Translations under genes and position numbers: made by a program
Shown here: positions 14,089 through 19,256 of the stretch, one piece after another
How the letters are laid out: each line of letters begins with the position of its first letter
Numbering within the stretch: position 1 is the stretch's first letter
From: JABEVB01 sp049965775
GTDB taxonomy: Bacteria > Planctomycetota > Phycisphaerae > WQYP01
NCBI GenBank assembly: GCA_049965775.1
Contig: JBMFVX010000050.1
Coordinates: forward strand, 1 to 19,256
Length of the DNA: 19,256 bases
Direction: 5' to 3'
The notes under the pieces: generated by a model
The model's database searches: none
What the model was told of the DNA's origin: nothing
The model's input: the letters and a program-made list of their open reading frames with translations, nothing else

Positions 14089-16028
14089 ACCGCGCCGCAA
14101 ACGATACCGCTGGCGAAGGTGTTAACGCCCCTGCGGCCTCACCAGCCGATCTGGCAGTGGCGGCGAAACTGTCGGCAAGCGTGGTGGAATCCGTTGCCAA
14201 ACGGCCGCCCGGCGCATTCGCTGTCGCAACACGACTGCTGCGAATTGCGGTGCGCGGTGAATTTTGGCCTATTTGTGCAGGCTTGGCTCTGATGCTTACA
14301 GGGGCATTGGTGGGGTTGCTGCAGCCATGGCCGCTGAAATTTATTGTGGATGCTCTAACTGGCGGAACAAAGCCGCCGCCGCTGCTCACGCAGATCGCCA
14401 GCGGCTTACCGCAGGGCGCTGGCCCGCATGCGGCTACGTTGGCGTATATTTCTGTGCTTTGTCTTGGGCTGCTGCTTATAAGCGTTGTAAGTGCGGGGAT
14501 CAATCTGCTAAGCACTTGGGTGCTGGTTGCCGCCGGATTGCGCATGGTGTTTAAACTGCGCTGCCGTATGTTCGATCATATACAGCGGCTTCCCGTGAGT
14601 TTTCACGACGCAAGCACGGTTGGAGATTCGCTGTATCGCGTCACCTGGGACACATACTCAGTGCAAAGTCTGTTTAATCAAGGCTTGGTTCCGGGCATTA
14701 CCGCTACGGTTACTCTGGTCGGCATAGCTTTTGTGATGGTGCGCCAGGATTGGAGCATTGGCTTGGTGACACTGCTGGTGGCCATCGTTCTGGTGGTGCT
14801 TATTCGCCGGTTGGAAAAGCCCACCACAGAACTTTCGACCGCGGTGCATGAGCACGAGAGCGGTGTAAGCACCCGTGTACAGCAGACCCTTGTCGGCATT
14901 CGCGCGGTGCAGGCCTTTGGCCGAGAAGCCTTTGAGTCCGACCGGTTCGCCCAACAGGCGTCAAAAAGCCTTTCGGCAAGCCTGCGGCTGACGGTATTGC
15001 AAACCGCGGCGCAAAGCGGCGTGGCGATTTTGTTCGCTTTCGGCACGGCGGCAGTGGTATGGCTGGCGGCAAGGCGCGTGATTGCCGGGCAAATGAGCGC
15101 CGGCGATGTGGTGCTGCTTGCCGGTTATGCGGCCATGCTATTTAAGCCGCTTGAAACGCTCTCTTATACGGCCAATTCCATTCAGGGATCGGTGGCGGGG
15201 GCGCGGCGTGTATTTGAAATTTTAGATCGGCGTTCAAGCGTAGCCGATGCGCCCAACGCCCGCACGCTAAACCATCGGCCGCGGGGCGAAGTGGCCCTTA
15301 ATAAGGTCAGCTTTGAATATCGTCCCGGGGTACCGGTACTCAGCGAAATTGACCTTCGTATGCCGCCCGGCTCGGCCATAGCGCTGGTTGGGCCGTCGGG
15401 CGCCGGCAAGACAACGCTCGCATCGCTGCTGGTGCGGTTTTACGATCCAGTTGCCGGATGCATTACTTTGGACGGCGGCGACATTCGAGGTATTACGCTT
15501 GAATCTCTGCGGTGCAACATTGCCATTGTGCCTCAGGAGCCGGTTTTATTTGATGCCTCCATCGGCGAAAATATTCTGTATTCGCGGCCGCAAGCCTCCG
15601 GGGCTGATTTAGAGGCGGCCGCGCGTTCTGCCGGCGCATGGGAGTTCATTCAATCGCTACCGCAGGGGTTTGACACGCCGGTGGGCGAGCGTGGGGTGCT
15701 GCTTTCCGGCGGACAAAAGCAGCGGATTTCGCTGGCACGGGCGTTCTTAAAAGACGCCCAGATCATTGTGCTCGATGAACCCACCACCGGGCTGGATGCA
15801 CAAACCGAGGCTGATCTGCTGGTCTCGCTGCGGCGGCTTATGGCCGGCCGAACAACTATTATCATCTCGCATCACTTTTCGACTGTTCGCTTTGTGGATC
15901 AAATAATTGTGCTCGAACGCGGACGCGTGGTGCAGCGCGGCGCCCACGAAGCGTTGATTAAAGAGCCGGGGCTGTATCAATCTTTGTATCGGCTCCAGCA
16001 CGGCGATCCTCCGGCGGAGGCCCTATGA
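14085..16028 (+). CDS. MsbA-type ABC exporter (fused membrane and ATPase domains)
   Basis: A 647-aa half-transporter that would work as a homodimer. The membrane domain (about 60-360) has six predicted helices and the family-typical QRLPVSFHDASTVGDSLYR coupling region. The ATPase domain has Walker A GPSGAGKT (436-443), Q-loop Gln484 in VPQEP, signature LSGGQKQR (540-547), Walker B IIVLDEP and H-loop His596. All catalytic residues are intact. Relatives export lipid A, lipid-linked glycans, beta-glucans (NdvA) or peptides; the neighbouring glycosyltransferases point to a glycan or glycolipid. The first 45 residues are an extra, Ala-rich cytoplasmic tail. GGAG six bases upstream and the ATGA overlap with the previous gene suggest translational coupling. 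Confidence 0.93.
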   Translation: MNRAANDTAGEGVNAPAASPADLAVAAKLSASVVESVAKRPPGAFAVATRLLRIAVRGEFWPICAGLALMLTGALVGLLQPWPLKFIVDALTGGTKPPPLLTQIASGLPQGAGPHAATLAYISVLCLGLLLISVVSAGINLLSTWVLVAAGLRMVFKLRCRMFDHIQRLPVSFHDASTVGDSLYRVTWDTYSVQSLFNQGLVPGITATVTLVGIAFVMVRQDWSIGLVTLLVAIVLVVLIRRLEKPTTELSTAVHEHESGVSTRVQQTLVGIRAVQAFGREAFESDRFAQQASKSLSASLRLTVLQTAAQSGVAILFAFGTAAVVWLAARRVIAGQMSAGDVVLLAGYAAMLFKPLETLSYTANSIQGSVAGARRVFEILDRRSSVADAPNARTLNHRPRGEVALNKVSFEYRPGVPVLSEIDLRMPPGSAIALVGPSGAGKTTLASLLVRFYDPVAGCITLDGGDIRGITLESLRCNIAIVPQEPVLFDASIGENILYSRPQASGADLEAAARSAGAWEFIQSLPQGFDTPVGERGVLLSGGQKQRISLARAFLKDAQIIVLDEPTTGLDAQTEADLLVSLRRLMAGRTTIIISHHFSTVRFVDQIIVLERGRVVQRGAHEALIKEPGLYQSLYRLQHGDPPAEAL

Positions 16029-16609
16029 GCGAGTCGGCGGCAAACCAGTCTGTATGGGACGGCGGCAGCCTGCCGGCGGGCGTGGTTTTGGGGCGCGGCG
16101 TGGTCATTCGCGGCACTGCGGCGCTTCGGCGCTTTCGCTCGCAGCATGCAGACGGCCTGACCGTTGGCGAAAGCAGCACGCTTGATGGCGTGCAACTCTC
16201 TGTGGGGCCGCAGGGACGCATCAGTATTGGGCGGTTCTGCTGCCTGACCAATGCAATCTTAATGTGCGACGAGCAAATAAAAATCGGCAATTATGTACTT
16301 ATTGGATGGAACGTGGTTATTGCCGACACCGATTTTCATCCGCTGGCGCCGGCTCAGCGCGTCGCTGATGCCGTGGCCTGCTCGCCGATCGGCAAAGATC
16401 GGTCTCGCCCGAGTGTGGAGTGTCGGCCCGTACACATTGGCAGCGATGTGTTCATTGGGCCTAACGCAACCATACTCAAGGGCGTGCGCATCGGCGATGG
16501 CGCCTGGATCGAACCGGGCAGTGTGGTAACGCGCGACGTGGCGGTCGGTGCGCACGTGGGAGGAAACCCGGCCAAGCCCGTCACCCCACAGGACGGGGAG
16601 GCCGTCTGA
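16025..16609 (+). CDS. Left-handed beta-helix acyltransferase (hexapeptide repeat), first of pair
   Basis: A 194-aa sugar O- or N-acyltransferase of the WbbJ/maltose-acetyltransferase type. Hexapeptide repeats run through ISIGRFCCLTNAILM, IKIGNYVLIGWNVVIAD and VHIGSDVFIGPNATILKGVRIGDGAWIEPGSVV. The likely catalytic histidine is His105 in ADTDFHPL, at the place where family members have it. The C-terminal AHVGGNPAKPV is the usual acyl-CoA contact region. The start overlaps the ABC gene by 4 bp and has GGAGG five bases upstream. The N-terminal 45 residues are variable. The acyl donor and acceptor cannot be told; acetyl-CoA and a sugar of the exported glycan are the simplest guess. Confidence 0.88.
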   Translation: MSESAANQSVWDGGSLPAGVVLGRGVVIRGTAALRRFRSQHADGLTVGESSTLDGVQLSVGPQGRISIGRFCCLTNAILMCDEQIKIGNYVLIGWNVVIADTDFHPLAPAQRVADAVACSPIGKDRSRPSVECRPVHIGSDVFIGPNATILKGVRIGDGAWIEPGSVVTRDVAVGAHVGGNPAKPVTPQDGEAV

Positions 16610-17199
16610 TGAGCCGCACAATCTCTGGTGACTGGCACAATGGTGTCATACCCGACAACGTGGTGATGCAGCCGGGCTGTTATGTCGAGACCTCCTACAG
16701 CTTTCATTTGTATCGCAGTCGCCGCCCCCGGGGAGTGGTGCTGGGGGAGGGGTGTTCGGCTTATATAGGTTGCATGTTTGACATGGGGGAGCAAGGCGCT
16801 TTCAGCGCCGGTCGCTGTACGCTGCTTAATGGTTTGTGGCTCATTTGTGATTCAAATGTAAGCATCGGCGACTACGGGCTGATTTCATGGAACGTTGTCA
16901 TCATGGATAACTACCGGGCATCCCGCGATGCGGCGGCGCGCCGCACAATGCTGCAGCGCTTCGCCGCATCGCGCGATCCGGCGGCGCTGGAGCCGCTGGA
17001 TGCCAGGCCGGTAACCATCGGCAATAATGTTTGGATCGGTTTTGATTGCTGCATTCTGCCCGGCACGGTTATTGAAGATGGCGCTGTCATCGGCGCTCGT
17101 TCTGTGGTGAGCGGTCATGTGCCCGCATATGCGGTGTATGCCGGCAATCCGGCTCGGTTTGTCCGGCGTCTTGTCAAAGAGGAATCGCGTGCAGATTGA
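16609..17199 (+). CDS. Left-handed beta-helix acyltransferase homologue, second of pair
   Basis: A 196-aa paralogue of the preceding gene: both share the block ending in SWNVVIMD / GWNVVIAD and the C-terminal repeats VTIGNNVWIGFDCCILPGTVIEDGAVIGARSVVSGHVPAYAVYAGNPARFVRR. Where the first copy has the catalytic-type histidine (DTDFH), this copy has DNYRA, followed by a charged insert, so the usual base appears to be missing. It may use another residue, be a non-catalytic partner, or act on a different substrate. It overlaps the first copy by one base (TGATG) and the next gene by 11 bp. Its first 45 residues, with an Arg-rich RSRRPRG segment, differ from the paralogue. Confidence 0.86.
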   Translation: MSRTISGDWHNGVIPDNVVMQPGCYVETSYSFHLYRSRRPRGVVLGEGCSAYIGCMFDMGEQGAFSAGRCTLLNGLWLICDSNVSIGDYGLISWNVVIMDNYRASRDAAARRTMLQRFAASRDPAALEPLDARPVTIGNNVWIGFDCCILPGTVIEDGAVIGARSVVSGHVPAYAVYAGNPARFVRRLVKEESRAD

Positions 17200-18370
17200 A
17201 CCAGTCGGCTCCAAGCCGCGGATCATCGTATCTGGCATTTTGTTCTGGTACCCGCTGGCGGGTGTCACCTGGCAATTTTTGCATTTTATGCTGGGGCTGC
17301 GGCGGTTGGGCTACGATCCGGTTTATATAGAAGATTCGTCACGGTGGGTTTATAACCCCGCTCTGGCCGACTGTACGCCCGATGCCGAGTATAACGTCTC
17401 ACGTGTCGCTCCTGTGCTGGAGCAGTTCGGCCTGAAAGACCGCTGGGCCTTTCGCGGACGTTACGAGGGCGGCCGATGTTGGGGCCTCTCTGAGCTGCAA
17501 ATCAGTGATCTGTACCAGTCCGCTGATGTTATGCTTAATGTCACCGGAGCACAGGAGCTTCTGCCCGAGCATGCACGCTGCCCCGTACGCATTTATTGGG
17601 AAACCGACCCCGTGGTATCGCAGATACAGGTCGAGCGCGGCGACGCGGCCGTTATTGCGGCACTCGACGGCCATACGCATCACTTTACCTATGGCGAAAA
17701 CATCGGCCAAAGCGATTGTCCGCTGTCGGCGGCGCGGTATCACTGGCGGCCTACGCGCCAGCCGGTCGTGCTCGACTTATGGCAGCAGCCTTTTGACGCG
17801 GGAGCTTGCTCGTACAATACCATTGCTACCTGGCAGAACCGCGGCCGTGATATCGTCTATCGCGGTGAAACATATTACTGGTCGAAGGATCGCGAGTTTT
17901 TAAAGTTTATTGATTTACCGCACCGGGCGGCCGCCCGGTTTGAACTGGCAACCGGGGTGGATGATGCCACCCGATCGCTGCTGCAATCGCACGGATGGAT
18001 GCTGGCTGATCCGGTGCATATATCAAGCGACATGGACCGGTATCGAGCGTACATACGTGAGGCACGCGGCGAGTTTTCGGTGGCCAAGGACCAGAATATC
18101 CGGCTTCGATCCGGCTGGTTTTCCGATCGCAGCGCCTGTTATTTGGCGGCCGGGCGGCCGGTGATAAACCAGGACACCGGTTTTAGCCGCCACCTGCCGA
18201 CGGGGCGTGGCTTGTTCGCGTTCAGCACGATGGAAGAGATTATAGCGGCCGTGCAGGCCGTTGAGAGCGACTATGCCGCTCACTGCCGCGCCGCATTTGA
18301 AATTGCTCAAGCACACTTTTCGGCGGAAAAGGTGTTAAGCGACGCATTGAAGCGGGTGGGCATCCAATGA
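17189..18370 (+). CDS. GT-B-like glycosyltransferase
   Basis: A 393-aa protein with a GT-B-type layout. The N-terminal half begins IIVSGILFWYPLAGVTWQFLHFMLGLRRLGYDPVYIED-like, a Rossmann fold with a Gly/Pro-rich acceptor loop, and includes RIYWETDP. The C-terminal half (about residues 295-385) has EFSVAKDQNIRLRSGWF, then SACYLAAGRPVINQDTGFS, which matches the nucleotide-sugar binding region of GT1/GT4-like enzymes. The GTG at 17189 is chosen because AGAGGA lies just upstream, at 17178-17183; the ATG at 17117 would lie deep inside the previous gene and yields unlike sequence. The donor sugar is unknown. Overlaps: 11 bp with the gene before, 4 bp (ATGA) with the gene after. Confidence 0.8.
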   Translation: MQIEPVGSKPRIIVSGILFWYPLAGVTWQFLHFMLGLRRLGYDPVYIEDSSRWVYNPALADCTPDAEYNVSRVAPVLEQFGLKDRWAFRGRYEGGRCWGLSELQISDLYQSADVMLNVTGAQELLPEHARCPVRIYWETDPVVSQIQVERGDAAVIAALDGHTHHFTYGENIGQSDCPLSAARYHWRPTRQPVVLDLWQQPFDAGACSYNTIATWQNRGRDIVYRGETYYWSKDREFLKFIDLPHRAAARFELATGVDDATRSLLQSHGWMLADPVHISSDMDRYRAYIREARGEFSVAKDQNIRLRSGWFSDRSACYLAAGRPVINQDTGFSRHLPTGRGLFAFSTMEEIIAAVQAVESDYAAHCRAAFEIAQAHFSAEKVLSDALKRVGIQ

Positions 18371-19143
18371 ATCCGCGATCCAGAAAGCTGCTGATCGTCA
18401 ATGCCGACGATTTTGGCTTAAGCGAGCAAACAAATCAGGGCATTATGTATGCCCACGAGCATGGCATTGTAACCAGTGCCAGCCTGATGGTAGATTCTCC
18501 CGCCGCCGCTCACGCCGTAGAGTTATGGAAACAGATATCCAATCTCAAGCGGGGTGCCAGACGATCGCATGGGTGTGGGCTTAGTCTTGGCCTGCACCTG
18601 GACCTCGGGGAGTGGCAACTCTGCGAGGGCGAGTGGCACCAGACGCGGCAGAAGATCGCTTTAGATGACGCCGCTGCGCTGCGGCAGGAAATTGTGCGGC
18701 AGTGTCGGGCGTTTGAGCGATTAGCTGGACGTCCGCCCACACACATAGATTCGCATCAACATGTGCATAAGAGGCGGGATGTGTGCGAAGCCATTGCACA
18801 AGCTGTGCCGTGGAGTAAGGTCTTTGTGCGGCATTTAAGTGATAAAGTTTATTTTTGGGGTGCCTTTTTTGGCCGCGATGCCGATATGCAGCCTAAGCTG
18901 GAATATATTTCGCCGGGCGGCTTGATTGAAATACTATATGCCCTTGAAGAAGGCTGCACCGAGTTGTCATGCCATCCTGGTTTCGATCTCAATGTGGCCA
19001 GCGACTATCGCGCCGAACGCCCGATGGAGGTGCTTACGCTCACGAGTCCGCAGGTGGTGGTGATTCTGCGGCAATTAAATATAGAGCTCTCTAACTTTGC
19101 TTCTATTCAATCAGGCGTTGGGCGGCTGGCAGTCCGCTCATAG
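18367..19143 (+). CDS. YdjC/ChbG-family carbohydrate deacetylase
   Basis: A 258-aa (beta/alpha)-barrel metal-dependent deacetylase. Motifs are VNADDFGLS (Asp14/Asp15, catalytic base and metal ligand), LGLHLDLG (His77) and HIDSHQHVH (His130 and His132/134); near the end there is ELSCHPG (His203) and the DYRAERPMEV segment that family members use for substrate binding. Relatives remove an acetyl group from N-acetylated sugars (ChbG acts on chitobiose; HpnK-like forms sit in lipid pathways). Here the location suggests deacetylation of the cluster's glycan or precursor. There is no signal peptide, so the activity is cytoplasmic. It is the last gene of the overlapping run; 35 bp of its 3' end overlaps a convergent frame. 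Confidence 0.9.
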   Translation: MNPRSRKLLIVNADDFGLSEQTNQGIMYAHEHGIVTSASLMVDSPAAAHAVELWKQISNLKRGARRSHGCGLSLGLHLDLGEWQLCEGEWHQTRQKIALDDAAALRQEIVRQCRAFERLAGRPPTHIDSHQHVHKRRDVCEAIAQAVPWSKVFVRHLSDKVYFWGAFFGRDADMQPKLEYISPGGLIEILYALEEGCTELSCHPGFDLNVASDYRAERPMEVLTLTSPQVVVILRQLNIELSNFASIQSGVGRLAVRS

Positions 19144-19256
19144 CGGAAGGTTGCGATGCAGCCAGGGGCTTCGGTAACGCTTACGCTCCAATGGGATATA
19201 TATTCAGGTAAGAGAGGCCTCAACGCCCGCGCAATATGCTCGGCGACGCGCTCGGC
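19107..19256 (-). CDS. QueD/6-pyruvoyl-tetrahydropterin synthase-like protein, C-terminal part, cut by window edge
   Basis: The minus strand is open from the right edge to a TGA at 19107-19109, giving about 49 residues. The sequence AERVAEHIARALRPLLPEY and then VSVTEAPGCIATFRYER fits the end of QueD/PTPS proteins: the last long helix followed by the strand with the conserved Glu of the ETP-like motif. In this family that Glu anchors the pterin. Its 3' end overlaps the deacetylase gene by 37 bp tail to tail. A plus-strand alternative starting at ATG 19156 (GGAAGG upstream) also runs open to the edge, but its sequence looks less protein-like. Only the C-terminus is visible. Confidence 0.55.
   Translation of the reverse strand, partial: AERVAEHIARALRPLLPEYISHWSVSVTEAPGCIATFRYERTASRPTPD

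Noticed and set aside
14033..14545. 170-codon minus-strand frame opposite the start of the ABC exporter
   Set aside because: Shadow of the exporter's membrane domain; no independent support.
1..19256. CRISPR array, tRNA or rRNA genes
   Set aside because: No regularly spaced repeats and no cloverleaf or rRNA-like segments were seen on either strand by eye.

Overview
This is a bacterial chromosomal window of moderately high GC. Several proteins resemble versions common in Planctomycetota: the STAS protein with its serine motif and conserved tail, the stand-alone BFD-type [2Fe-2S] protein with a conserved C-terminal tail, and a CsrA with a long extension. That lineage call (perhaps Phycisphaerae-like) is an inference from memory of protein families and not from a search; confidence is about 0.5.

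Layout. 1-480: remnant of an IS66-family transposase. 600-1830: a STAS anti-anti-sigma-like gene followed by an RsbW-like HATPase gene, the two parts of a partner-switching module, with no sigma factor alongside. 1969-2688: an exported protein of unknown function. 2766-3761: a XerC/XerD-type tyrosine recombinase with a strong promoter placed so that its mRNA is probably leaderless. 3762-4432: a structured leader and a csrA gene with a long C-terminal extension. 4676-5974: a membrane-anchored L,D-transpeptidase (peptidoglycan crosslinking). 6012-8572, minus strand: a likely three-gene unit ilvC / VOC-family protein / SppA-like lipoprotein peptidase, with a recognisable promoter and a 14-bp palindrome upstream. 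8745-9101: a small BFD-type [2Fe-2S] protein, also apparently leaderless. 9146-10111, minus: a YbhN/LPG-synthase-like membrane protein. 10470-11054: an FMN-binding PNPOx-like protein. 11055-11547: a long non-coding stretch with a candidate promoter.

11548-19143 is the most notable region. Six plus-strand genes overlap each other end to end: a glycoside hydrolase-GT2 fusion with membrane segments, an MsbA-type ABC exporter, two tandem left-handed beta-helix acyltransferases, a GT-B-like glycosyltransferase and a YdjC/ChbG-type sugar deacetylase. Together they look like a compact machine that builds, decorates (acylation, deacetylation) and exports a glycan or glycolipid. The product cannot be told from sequence. 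At the right edge a convergent partial gene looks like the C-terminus of a QueD/6-pyruvoyl-tetrahydropterin synthase family protein.

Promoter calls were made by eye against the sigma70 consensus. Start codons were chosen on visible Shine-Dalgarno motifs where these exist.
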